Assembly (NCBI GenBank): GCA_016748015.1
Contig: JAAOMT010000299.1
Span: 223,018-287,017 of the forward strand
DNA: 64,000 nucleotides
Direction: 5' to 3'
DNA from: Geosiphon pyriformis
Lineage: Eukaryota > Glomeromycota > Glomeromycetes > Archaeosporales > Geosiphonaceae
Numbering within the stretch: position 1 is the first letter of the stretch; each line of letters starts with the position of its first letter. A program made the position numbers and the translations under genes. The notes under the pieces are model-generated. The model saw nothing but the letters and a program-made list of their open reading frames with translations. It did not search any database and was not told the origin of the DNA. Shown piece by piece: positions 22,281-32,579 of this stretch.

Positions 22281-23090
22281 AAACCCCAGCTTTTGAATTT
22301 GAACCAGAAGAAGAAAAACCAATACTCGAAACATTCATGGCTCTTGGATCAATGTCCAACTGGGCTGATGAAACAGAACAAGAACATTTTACTCCATACA
22401 CTAAACCCGAAACCTCTGGATGGAATATACCTTACTCAAAACCCAAACCAAGGAAACAACGCTCCTATATTCCTCTTAAATGTAAGGACTGCCACAAGAA
22501 ACTATTGTCAATGGAAGCCTGCATTTCACCTGAAAAAGAATATGAGAATCATACTTGTTATTACTGCAAGAAAGCGATGGGGCCATCTAATAAAAAGGAG
22601 CAGAAAATAGGACAACACTCCTTGTTTGACTTGTGGAGATATGCTACCGAAAGAATGCAATTGGATTGATGTAGTAATGAAAAGAGGCGTCTGCGATCAG
22701 ACCTGCCAATATGCTTTATCAATTTCAGAAAAAGTAAAAAGAGGAACACCCTTTAACGCAGCATACAATAGTGCTCCCAACAAACTTTATCACTACTCTT
22801 ATGATGCCGAGATGATTTTTGACTTAGCAATGGCATTAATTAATAGAGCTACCAAAGAAGATGTTTGTCAAATGAAGGAAGCAGAATACATTAAATACAC
22901 TATGGAATTAGCTGGATTTGATTACAAAGATGAAGTAGAAGTCTACCACCAAATTGCAAGTCACACCTACTTGACCCAAGAAGCTCAAATTCAATGATTA
23001 GAGCAAATGAACATTAGGCTATGTGAAGAATGCATTATGCCTTGCAATGAACAATGGTGTCCTGAATGCTATGCTCTTAGTATACTCTTG
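22281..23090 (+). pseudogene. Cys-rich module between protease and dUTPase (Gypsy B)
   Basis: Contains paired cysteines in a conserved order: KCKDCHKKL (about 22480), CYYCKKA (22555), CLTCG...CNW (22620-22665), TCQYA (22700), a KLYHYSYD segment, and CEECIMPC...CPEC (23020-23070). The same pattern occurs in family A. It looks like several zinc-binding ribbons; I recognise no named domain. A single-base frameshift lies near 22570-22600, plus TAG where family A has Trp. Function unknown, perhaps nucleic-acid binding or a structural linker. Confidence 0.6.
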
Positions 23091-23622
23091 CCCAGCGAAA
23101 ATGATGAGAATGAAATTGAATTCAGAGAACCTGAAGAAATGGAAGAAATTGAAACAACACCCATCTACCTTATCGAAAATCAGCCTGCCTTACAACTTAA
23201 ATACTTCAACAACAACGGACAAGGAATAAAACCCAAAAAAGCACATGAAATTGATGCTGGATATGACTTAAGATATCCAGGCAAGGATACTCTTGTTCTC
23301 AAACCCAAATCTCTCACAAAAATCAACCTCAAAATTGCACTCGAAATCCTGCCAAGAGCAATGGTTCAAATCGCCTCCTGGTCCTCTCTGGCAAGCAAAA
23401 GAATCAATGTCAGAGGAGGAATAATCAATGCTGGATATACTGGAAACATAACAGTGATGCTTCAAAATGAAACTGACAAACCATTCAAGATCAAACATGC
23501 TGAAAAAATTGCCCAAGCTATTTACCTACTCTTAATCAACATTTCAGGTTTGTAACTAGTCCATCAAAGAGAACAATTAGGAAAAAGTGATAGAGGAACC
23601 CAAGGTTTTGGTTCAACTGGAT
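23091..23622 (+). pseudogene. dUTPase domain of Gypsy family B
   Basis: All five trimeric dUTPase motifs are visible in order: DAGYDL (about 23253), ASWSSLASK (23380), GGIINAGYTGN (23418), EKIAQAI (23503), and RGTQGFGSTG (23592-23621). One TAA at 23553 separates motifs 4 and 5. In motif 3 the usual catalytic Asp is Asn (AAT), a G-to-A change; family A keeps Asp. dUTPase hydrolyses dUTP and limits uracil in cDNA (family knowledge). It lies between protease and RT. Confidence 0.88.
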
Positions 23623-23949
23623 GATTCACAGTTCCAGTTAATATAGCTCTTAACACACAGAACAAATCCCACCAGATTCTCAGACTTCCACAACTGATTA
23701 CTATCTCACCCTTTGGAGAACATCCAGAAATCTACACTTGCCCAAAGTCAACAACCACACAACAAATTTTTGAGTCCAATGAACAAGTCTGCTTGGAACA
23801 TAATATTTCGATTCCAAACATTTATATTCCAGAAGGAACAAAAAAGTCCGAGTTACTTTTTACAACCCCAATAATTATCCCATAATTTTATTAAATAATT
23901 TAAAAATTGGAGTTATTCACAGTAATATATTTCAACAAGAATTACCCCA

Positions 23950-24799
23950 AATAGTTCCCGATTTCTCTGAAATTATTGGACATTTAATACCAAAAACCAA
24001 CCCAAACCCCAGCTCTGAAAACTACCATGTTGTCATGGAAAAACTATCTCGAATCAACATGAGACAACTTGAATCACAACAACAAACCCAGCTCAAAGAG
24101 CTAATTGCAGAATTTGTTGACATCTTCACCAAAAACAACAATGACTTAGGAAGAACTGATTTGGTTCAACACCAAATCTATACAGGAGATGCCAAACCAA
24201 GGCGACAACAAGCCTACCAAGTTGCCCCAGAAAGTCACCAATTTATCCGAGAAGAAGTACAACGGATGCTTAACAATGGGCTTATTCAACCATCAATGAG
24301 CCCATGGGCCTCACCTGTGGTCCTAGTTAAAAAGAAAAATGGAAAGATACAATTTTGTGTTGATTATCGACAACTCAACAGTGTCATCATTGGAGATGCT
24401 TACCCTCTTCCCCGAATTGATGACATGTTAAATGCCCTTGAAAAGTCCAAATACTTTTCAACATTAGATTTAGAGAGTGGATACTGGCAAGTTGCTATGG
24501 ATCCCAAAGACCGCCCCAAAACAGCATTCACCACTCAAGGAGAAAATTACGAGTTCAATGTAATACTTTTTGGATTATGCAATGCACCAGCAACATTCCA
24601 AAGACTTATGGATGTTGTTTACAAAGATCTTCTTTGGAAATCAGTAGTAGTTTATCTCGATGACACTGATGTTTATTCACCATCTTTCGAACTACATTTA
24701 ATCCACCTGCGAGAAGTTTTTCAACGATTATGGAAAGCAGGATTGAAACTGAACATTGAAAAATGCTACTTCAGAAAAACAAGTTTAGCTTTTCTTGGT
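23950..24799 (+). pseudogene. Reverse transcriptase of Gypsy family B (3' part in gap)
   Basis: Fingers/palm visible: SPWASPVVLVKKKNGK, CVDYRQLNS, STLDLESGYWQVAMDP (motif A Asp), FGLCNAPATFQRLMD, and YLDDTDVYS (motif C, both Asp kept; 24655-24681). From ATG 24035 the frame is open up to the N run at 24800. Same frame as gag. Thumb and RNase H fall in the gap. Confidence 0.9.
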
Positions 24800-25340
24800 N
24801 NNNNNNNNNNNNNNNNNNNNNNNNNNNNNNNNNNNNNNNNNNNNNNNNNNNNNNNNNNNNNNNNNNNNNNNNNNNNNNNNNNNNNNNNNNNNNNNNNNNN
24901 NNNNNNNNNNNNNNNNNNNNNNNNNNNNNNNNNNNNNNNNNNNNNNNNNNNNNNNNNNNNNNNNNNNNNNNNNNNNNNNNNNNNNNNNNNNNNNNNNNNN
25001 NNNNNNNNNNNNNNNNNNNNNNNNNNNNNNNNNNNNNNNNNNNNNNNNNNNNNNNNNNNNNNNNNNNNNNNNNNNNNNNNNNNNNNNNNNNNNNNNNNNN
25101 NNNNNNNNNNNNNNNNNNNNNNNNNNNNNNNNNNNNNNNNNNNNNNNNNNNNNNNNNNNNNNNNNNNNNNNNNNNNNNNNNNNNNNNNNNNNNNNNNNNN
25201 NNNNNNNNNNNNNNNNNNNNNNNNNNNNNNNNNNNNNNNNNNNNNNNNNNNNNNNNNNNNNNNNNNNNNNNNNNNNNNNNNNNNNNNNNNNNNNNNNNNN
25301 NNNNNNNNNNNNNNNNNNNNNNNNNNNNNNNNNNNNNNNN
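24800..25340. other. Assembly gap (541 N)
   Basis: By comparison with family A the missing sequence should encode the RT thumb/connection and RNase H, around 650-700 bp, so the N count probably does not equal the true size. Confidence 0.95.
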
Positions 25341-26757
25341 ATTTGAATTAACAGCATCAAAACAACAAACAATAAACCCCGAAAACTACAACAATCTCAA
25401 ACAATATTTAGAGACATTAACAATCCCAACAGATTGGTCCCCAGATGAAAAACATCAGTTACAACAACAAACCAAACAATATTTTCTACACAACAACATT
25501 ATCTATCATCAAAATTTCAAAAACCCAACCAAACCACTCAGATTAATACAAAAACAAGAAAAAGAGACCATTTTATACAATATGTACTCAGATCTTTCAT
25601 CAGCACACTTTGGAAAAGATAGCACCACCCAAAAAACACTAGAATACTACTTTTGGCCTCGAATGAGAAAAGACATTCATGAATATGTTGAATCTTGTGA
25701 TAGTTGTCAAAGAAGAGAAGGAACTCGCCCTACAGAACCTTTAAATCCAATCAAAGTTGGACAGCCTTTTGACAGAGTTGGTATCAATTTAGTTGGACCA
25801 CTATCTATTACCACTCAAGGAAACCGTTATATTGCAGTAGCTGTAGACTATCTTACTAAATGGCCTAAAGCCAGAGCCATTCAACGAGCAGATGCAAAAT
25901 TAGTAGCAAATTTCATCTACGAAGACATCATTTGTAGACATGGATGTCCAATTGAACTTTTATCCAATCAGAGAACACACTTTGTAAACAACCTGATACA
26001 AGAAATTTGTGAACGATTCAGTGTCAAAAGACCTCTGTCTTTGTCCTACCATCCACAAACAAACAGACTTGTGGAACGTTTTAACAGAACATTGTGTGAG
26101 TCCTTAGCCAAAGTCTCAACCGATTTTGAGCAAGAATGGGATCTCTTTATTCCATCAGTGTTACTAGCATATAAGACATTAAAACAAGATACCATGAAAC
26201 ACACACCATTTGATTTAACTTATGGAAGGATGGTAACATTACCAATTAGTTTTACAGTGGAAACATACCCAGCACAACCGATTGATGAAAACAATTTCTA
26301 AAAAACACTTCAGCAAAGAGCCTACACTCTGCTTAATACATTGGAAGGAAAACGACAAATAGCAGCCACCCATATTGAACACTCCCAAGCTCAACAAAAA
26401 GAACGGCATGATGACAAATTGCCTTCAGTCACCAATAAATTCAAAATTGGAAACAAAGTTCTCTTACACAAAACTAAAACTGAAAAACAATGAAGTGGAA
26501 AATTTGAAAATAAATGGAATAGACCATTTTTTATCCATGAAGTCCTAAGCAATGGATCATATAAGCTAAGACTTGATAACAAAATCCTAGCAAAAGTTAC
26601 ACATGGAGATCGTTTGAAACACTATTATTCCAGAAACAATCTTGAACCATTAATTCCACAAATTGGTACATATTCCCTTTTGATCAGTCCCGAAGATATT
26701 CCCTGAAACTTAGAACCAATATTTGTCATTGAACAACCTTCCAACCTGAACACTTAA
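25341..26757 (+). pseudogene. Integrase of Gypsy family B
   Basis: HHCC zinc region (HFGKDSTTQ ... CDSCQRRE, 25606-25720), catalytic core and GPF/Y module (KWNRPFFIHEVL, about 26514). Two of three catalytic residues are lost by G-to-A: RVGINLVG has Asn at 25796-25798 and LLSNQRTHF has Asn at 25966-25968; the Glu (VERFN, 26074-26076) remains, 35 residues after the second site, as in D,D-35-E. Nearby Gly-to-Arg changes are the same kind of mutation. Stops: TAA 26299, TGA in KQ-stop-SGK (about 26491), TGA 26704. Confidence 0.88.
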
Positions 26758-26872
26758 TTTAATTTTACTAGTTATTCTCCTATAATTTAGAACAATCTCA
26801 CAAAAACAAAACAAAAATAACATAAAAACCCATAAACCAAAAATAAATTTTTATTTTTTTCAAGTGCTTATA

Positions 26873-27592
26873 ATGACTATTCCTTAAAACATTCAACAAT
26901 TATTCCAAAAACTAATGTTAGCTTTAAAAACAATACCTGAATTATCCATTACTGTTACTGAAAACCACATAAATTATACCCAAACAGAAGTAGTTACAAA
27001 TTTAGCCCCAAATTCACGAAAATATCACCCGTATAAAAAAAACACAAGAAGTTATACTGGAATTTACCTGCCAGAACTTTTAAAGCTTGCTTTAAGAGAA
27101 AACCTAATGCTCACTCCGATTAGTATTCCACCAAATGCTACAAGTCAACAAAAACTTCAACTGTGTCTCAATGAGGAAAACACTGAATATCCTCCAATCT
27201 ATAGATATTTTCACATTGGAAAAACACTTTACGAATGGAAACTGGAACTTACAACAGCAAACCTCACAAAAGAAGCTATTCAGAAACAACTTCACAATAA
27301 ATTCAAGACAATAGCTAGATCAACAAACAGTCGCTATAGGCTTAGAGCTGTTCTTAAACTTTATGACCTATTCCACACCTGTGAAAACATACTACAAAAC
27401 CCAATTTTTCAACCTTTGAAGATTCAATACATTGGAAAGCTTACAGAACTGAAATTTCAACAATTTTCAGACCAAATTTCTTCAATAATTTTGGATTATT
27501 ATCTGGAAATAACAGACAGTACTTGGACTTTGACGGAGCTCAGTTTTGAGGAGGAGGTTATGTTACCAGACAAAATTAGAGATATCATTTAG
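26873..27592 (+). pseudogene. 3' accessory ORF of Gypsy family B (copy B2)
   Basis: A 240-codon frame, ATG 26873 to TAG 27590-27592, with one TAA at codon 5 (26885) where copy B1 has CAA; the remaining 225 residues from 26915 are open. Located after integrase, it contains the polypurine tract and ends 32 nt inside the 3' LTR, so its last ten codons (from VMLPDKIRDI) are LTR-encoded. Composition is Leu/Thr/Asn/Gln-rich with a central KTLYEWKLELTTANLTKEAI. A related ORF sits in the same place in family A. No domain recognised; not env-like. Confidence 0.78.
27548..27557 (+). promoter_or_regulatory. Polypurine tract of Gypsy B2
   Basis: GAGGAGGAGG, three bases before the 3' LTR; the same tract precedes the LTR of copy B1. 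Confidence 0.65.
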
Positions 27593-28539
27593 CATGAAAC
27601 TATCTCATAATTCCTATCATTAATTAGCATATATTATCATTTCAAATTATCACTTATTATATTAGCAAAAAATGTCCAAAATTATCATTTAATTAATAAC
27701 CCAAATTGTACACAACACAAATGTAACCTAATTGCGAAGATCAATTATGCAATACCCCGAACTATGTAACATTCAAAAGTTTGCCGAAATTCATAGAAAT
27801 TTGCCGAAATAATTGATAGTTCACCGAAATATCTAATAGTTTGCAGAAATAACTTGTAGTTTGCCAAAATGTATCTTTAGTTCAGTAAAATTGTAGAAAA
27901 TAGCAAAGTTCAAGTTCATAGAATAGTGTTATGACAAGTTGTATAAAAAAAGAGCTTCTCTCTTCGAGAAAATGTATCTTACTTTAGATTTATCTCTTAA
28001 AACCGTTCCTATACACACAAAAAGAAATAAATATCAAATAATTCGAAAAACCAAATTCTTTAATTATTGTACTTGGAAAATCCCCAAAACCCAACTAACA
28101 TTTCGAAATTGATTAGCTACCAATTTCAGTAAACTGTTAGTAACTTCAGGCCTGAATAGAAAACGTTTTCCTTGATAAAATTTCTATTTTTTTTTACATT
28201 TCTTTTATTTTTTTCTTTTATTATTATAATTATTAGGGTAGCCTACAGACAAGATTCCTGTAGAAGAGTTGACTTTCACAGCAAAATAACTACACACTTT
28301 TAGTAAGCTTTCAGATGAGCAATTCCTGAGAAAGAGTTGACGTTTACTACAACATAACTACATAAAGTAACTGGCAAGAAATTGGCCATTCCATTTATAA
28401 GCCCAGCAGTTCAAATTATAGAAGATAATTTGAAGATAAATTCAGTTACTGGAGGTTCAACCACATCCAAAAAACGTGAATTCACAGCAAATAAGTATTA
28501 ACAACATTACAGAAAAGAGACCAAAAACCTCCGATAACA
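27561..28539 (+). repeat. Gypsy B2 3' LTR
   Basis: TGTTACC...GATAACA, 979 bp like its partner. It has the box array at 27780-27889 with the same 20/20/20/20/21 spacing and a TATAAAAA box at 27942. The terminal GGTAACA has become GATAACA. Confidence 0.93.
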
Positions 28540-28543
28540 GTGG

Positions 28544-29290
28544 ATTGGTAATTTTTATGTGTGTTTTATTCTTGACAAACAGTTAGCATTAGCATTTTTG
28601 GTACTTTTTTTGTATTTGATAATATAATTATATAGTGCTAACGTTTGTGACCATCTGGCATATTTTCTTTTTAGCACTTTCTTGTTATTTAACCAGACCA
28701 GACCTTTATAATCTGTGGTAATCTCAAAGGGTTGGTACCATAAATATGTGTTAAAGTGAACACAACTTCAGACTACTGCTAAGCATTCAAGTTTGTGTGC
28801 TGCATAGTTTTGCTCTACTGTACTGAGACTTCTGCTGGCATAAGCAATTACATATTCTTTTCCATTATCCTTTTTTTGTGACAGAATGGCTCCAAGTCCA
28901 GTTCCAGAGGCATCTGTGGCCAAAATAAATTTTTTGTTGAAATTTGAATAGATTATTATTGGTAATTCAATGAGCTTTTGTCTAAGGTACTCAAAAGCTT
29001 TTTGTTGTGCTTCAGTCCATTTAAATTTTACATTTTTGGATAGTAGATAATTAAGAGGTTTGGCAATGTTTGAAAAGTTTTCTACAAAGTGGCAGTAGTA
29101 AAATGCAAGTTCTAAAAAGCTTCTAACTTCTGAAACATTTCGAGATACTGGAAAATTTTTCACTTTGTCTATTTTTGATAGATCTGGTTTTATTCCATCT
29201 TTTCCAACTATGTGTTCTAAAAATGCTAGCTTATTTTTCCCAAAGAAACATTTTTCTAAATTTAGTTTAAGTCCAGCATGTCTCAATCTC
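28544..29290 (-). pseudogene. RNase H of Gypsy family A
   Basis: Thumb/connection (GIKPDLSKIDKVKNFP, PLNYLL, FKWTEAQQKAFEYL) followed by RNase H: ILATDASGTGLGAILSQ (first Asp), LECLAVV (Glu) and TTDYKGL (Asp). A TGA interrupts after LECLAVV near 28768. Cut off at 28543 by the nested family-B element, beyond which the reading continues into integrase at 18828. Confidence 0.85.
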
Positions 29291-30168
29291 TTAAAAACTT
29301 GTTGTAAATGTTAGAGATAATTCATGAATTTTAACAAAAAAACATTTGTATTATCCAAGTAGACAACAACAGATTGCCACAGGATTCTGAAGTAAATTAT
29401 GTCCATTAATCTTTGGAATGTTATGGGAGTGTTTATTAATCCAAATGGCATTATATTAAACTCATAATTGCTATTTTGTGTTGTAAATACTGTTTTATGT
29501 CTGTCCTTTGGATCCATTTCTATTTGCCAGTACCCACTGGTCAAGTCCAGTATAGAAATCCATTTTGCTCCTCCAAAAACATTGAAGATTTTGTCAATTA
29601 ATGGTATTGGGTATAAATCTTTGGTTGTTTTGCTGTTTAGTTTGTGATAATTGATGCAAAATCTAATTTTTCCGTTCTTTTTCCTTACTAAAACAACTGG
29701 TAAGGACCATGAGCTCATTGATGGTTGGATTATTCCTTTTTCTAATATGCTTTGAACTTTTTATCTGATAAAATTATGCTCCATTAGTGAAACATGATAA
29801 GTGTGTTGTTTTTCAGGTCTGGTGTCTCCAGTGGGGATTTGGTGTTGAACCAAGTTGGTTCTTTCAAATTCACTATTTCATGAAAATATATCAGAGTATT
29901 TTAAAATTAATGCTTTTAATTGTCATTGTTAGTCAGGATTCATTGTTTCAATGTTTAATTTGGCCAATTCTTCTGGCATAAATTGATAGTATTCCAATAG
30001 TTGTTGCCAATTTATTGAAGTAAATTCACAGTAGAAGGCAATTTCTGGAAAATTTAGAATTTCTTGTGGTGTTGACGTGTTTTCTAGTTCTGTTCTGAGA
30101 TATCCAATGATGATATCTTTTGGAATGTAGACAGATTCTTCTGTGGTGTTTGCGATAAAAATTTTTAT
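29291..30168 (-). pseudogene. Reverse transcriptase of Gypsy family A
   Basis: LPVVLVRKKNGKIRF, ISILDLTSGYWQIEMDP (motif A Asp kept), MPFGLINTPITFQRLMD, and motif C read as YLDNTNVF: the second catalytic Asp is Asn (29350-29352), a G-to-A change. Several stops upstream, in the linker to dUTPase. Confidence 0.88.
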
Positions 30169-30807
30169 CTATTGAGCTTTATCAGCTGGAATAAAAAGGT
30201 TAGTAAGTCCTATAAAAAACTGTTGGCAAGTTTCTGGATAAGACTCAAATATTAGGTCTTTTTCTTTAATTGTCTTTTTTATTCTTATTTCTGATTTTCC
30301 ATATGGTAGGAGCATGATGGACTGCTTAGTTTTAATTATTTCACCTTTTTCCACTATTGTTTTAGTGAAATTCACTTTAATTCTTTTTCCTGTTGATCTG
30401 AAATCAAAAGTTCCTCTTATTGTTTGTAACAATTCCTCACGATTTTCCACTGGCACAAATTTCCCAATTTTTACCAATGGTAAAAAAATTGCTTGTGTAA
30501 TTTTTTTCTTAGATTCAATAGTATAAGGCTTTTTTGAATTGTTCTGTAGCAAAACCATCAAATTTCCAGTGTATTCAGTGTCAATTACTCCTCCTTAAAT
30601 GCTTATTCCTTTTTTCGCAAGGCTTGATTATGATGCTATTTAAATTATTATTCCTGGCAGAATTTCAACTGCTATTTTCAGGTCAATTTTGGTGATGCTT
30701 CTGGGTGGTAATGTTGTGGATTTGTCTTCCAGATAATGTAGATCAAATCTGGTGTCAGTTGGATGGGCTCTTTTGAGTATTATTTTTAAGTGCCCATTGT
30801 CAAAATA
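30169..30807 (-). pseudogene. dUTPase domain of Gypsy family A
   Basis: Motif 1 is decayed (DTRFDLHYL), motif 2 reads AS-stop-SSLAKKG, motif 3 GGVIDTEYTGN with the catalytic Asp kept, motif 4 KKITQAIFLPL, motif 5 RGTFDFRSTG at about 30405-30435. Order and spacing match the family-B copy at 23091-23622. An extension of about 80 residues with PYGKSEIRI follows before RT. Confidence 0.85.
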
Positions 30808-31577
30808 TCAGATGTTGATCACCTGTTCTAAGTCAGTATAGACTATAAATTTTTCTGACCCAGGACTGTCAGATAAGTCTTGTTGATTTATTAATTGATT
30901 TTGAGATTGTTGATTTTCAATTTCCATTTTTCTTTCTAAGTTTCTTTCATCTTGACACTCTTCACAGCACTGATTTTGGCATGAGATAAGACAGTTTTCG
31001 CAGAAGTAAGTGTTGATTTGGGTGAAATATTGTTCTTGTTCTTGTTGAGTGAACATAGTTGTTGGTAGTAGTCCTGGAATTCGTCCACTGGATCGAACAT
31101 ATTGTAGCTGGTGACTTTGTTGGCTACTTTAGCTGACTTTTTCCAATGTCATATTTCTTCAGCAGTTTTTCCTCTTACTTTGGCCTGTGCAGTGTTGTAC
31201 AACTTGTCCTTGTCATATGAATAGTGTTGTAGTCTTTTTAATGCTCTGTTGAACACTGCTTTGAATGGCATTCCTCTTCTTACCCAGTCACAGATAAGGA
31301 TTGTGTATTGACAAGTTGTGTTATATATTACTCCTCTGTCTGCTATGTTATTCCAGTCACATCCTCTTGGTAATGGTTTTCCACAAGTGAGGCACAGTTC
31401 CTCATTCCATTTTCTGTGTCTTTCTAGGTAACCGTATTTTTCTTTGTTATAACAGTTACAATAGTAGTGGGTGGAGTTTCTTGGGTCTTTGTCTGATATG
31501 CTGTATGCAGTCATAGATGAGAGTTTCTTCTTGCAAACTGAGCATTCTAGCTTTGGTTTGTGTCGCTGGTGGTTTTT
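30808..31577 (-). pseudogene. Cys-rich module of Gypsy family A
   Basis: Same order of cysteine pairs as in family B: YYCNCYN (about 31450), CLTCGKPLPRGCDW (31395-31350), TTCQYTI, then RLQHYSYDKDKLY, and CENCLISCQNQCCEEC (31005-30955). The strong likeness in a module of no recognised family, across two divergent elements, suggests it was under selection. Confidence 0.6.
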
Positions 31578-32252
31578 TCATAGACTTATTTGGTTCCATT
31601 CAGATCTTTCTTTGCTGGTCCACATTAGTATGGCTGGTAGTCCTGTTCTTTGGTCATCAGCCCAAGAGAGCTGATAGGTTTTAATGGCTGGTAATGCTGG
31701 ATTTTTCTCAAATTTGAAGGTAGGTCTTTGGTTGGTGCTGGGTTTTTGGAAGTGGCCACAGATGGCTAGAATTCTGGCCTGGTGGCCATTATAATTGATC
31801 AAAAGCTCTTGAGTGGTTCAGTCTAGAGTAGCATTGGCTTTTGTTAGCCAGTTATTTCTTACTAACGCTTGATATTGTGTAGCATTTATTACTAATACTT
31901 TTGTAGGTATTATTATGTCATTAATTTTGAAAGGAAATGAATCAATTTTGCCATAAGGCAGCTTTGTATTTCCATTAGCTGTTATGATTTGGGACATCGC
32001 GACATGATCAATTTTGAAACCCAGTTGGTTTACTAGTTGAAGCATTATGATGCTTTCGGCAGATCCGCTATCTAAGATAAGTTTGATTGGAGTATTGTTT
32101 ACAGTGGCTTCTATATATATAGCAGTGATTGGGTGTTTTTTGTCCAATGCTGCTCCACTGAACATAGCCTCATTTTCCTTTAATTCAAAAGGAAAAATAG
32201 CTGCAAGACTGCTATCTTTGGTGGCAACTGCTGGTGGTATTGTTTGGCTCAA
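31578..32252 (-). pseudogene. Aspartic protease of Gypsy family A
   Basis: LILDSGSAESI active site at about 32070, TIPPAVATKD start like that of family B, and TQYQALVRNNWL. A TGA at about 31815-31817 replaces the Trp kept in family B (NLNWETQEL). Confidence 0.85.
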
Positions 32253-32579
32253 TTTGTTGGAGGAATTTTTGGTTTTGTTTATGTTTCTACCATCATTGTT
32301 TCTGATAATTAGATTGTCCAGTATATTAAGATAAGTTTGTTAATAATTTTGGTAGTTTGGATTGGTTTACTGACTGGTTCCGGCATGGTTTGAATTCTTC
32401 TGGACCAACACGTTCTGGTTCTACATGAGCTGATTTCAGGGCTTGGGATGCCAATTTGGGTTGGCTATCATGGGCTGTTGCTGGTAAGTTCTTTGATTTT
32501 GATATGTGGTGGGATATTGGCATAATATTAGAGTATACTGGTTTCTGGGCATTTGAAATTGCATGTAATAATTATTTTT

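Larger units (their letters stand above)
18829..28539 (+). mobile_element. Ty3/Gypsy family B element, full length (copy B2)
   Basis: Two LTRs of identical length (979 bp) at 18829-19807 and 27561-28539 bound gag, protease, Cys-rich module, dUTPase, RT, a 541-N gap, integrase and accessory ORF. It lies inside Gypsy A, between that element's RNase H and integrase. Flanking tetranucleotides GTAG (18825-18828) and GTGG (28540-28543) fit a 4-bp target duplication with one transition. In the first 240 bp the LTRs differ at about 10 sites, all transitions, with no indel, so insertion is not very recent or decay was fast. Confidence 0.95.

Noticed and set aside
24763-26301. A long open frame crossing the assembly gap
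   Set aside because: The reading through 541 N is arbitrary; the RT before and the integrase after the gap are separate segments whose relative frame cannot be known here.
26500-26757. Chromodomain at the integrase C-terminus
   Set aside because: After the GPF/Y module only a short tail remains in both families, and no chromodomain aromatic pattern is visible.
26873-27592. Accessory ORF as an envelope gene
   Set aside because: No signal peptide, no transmembrane segment, no cleavage site; nothing envelope-like is visible.
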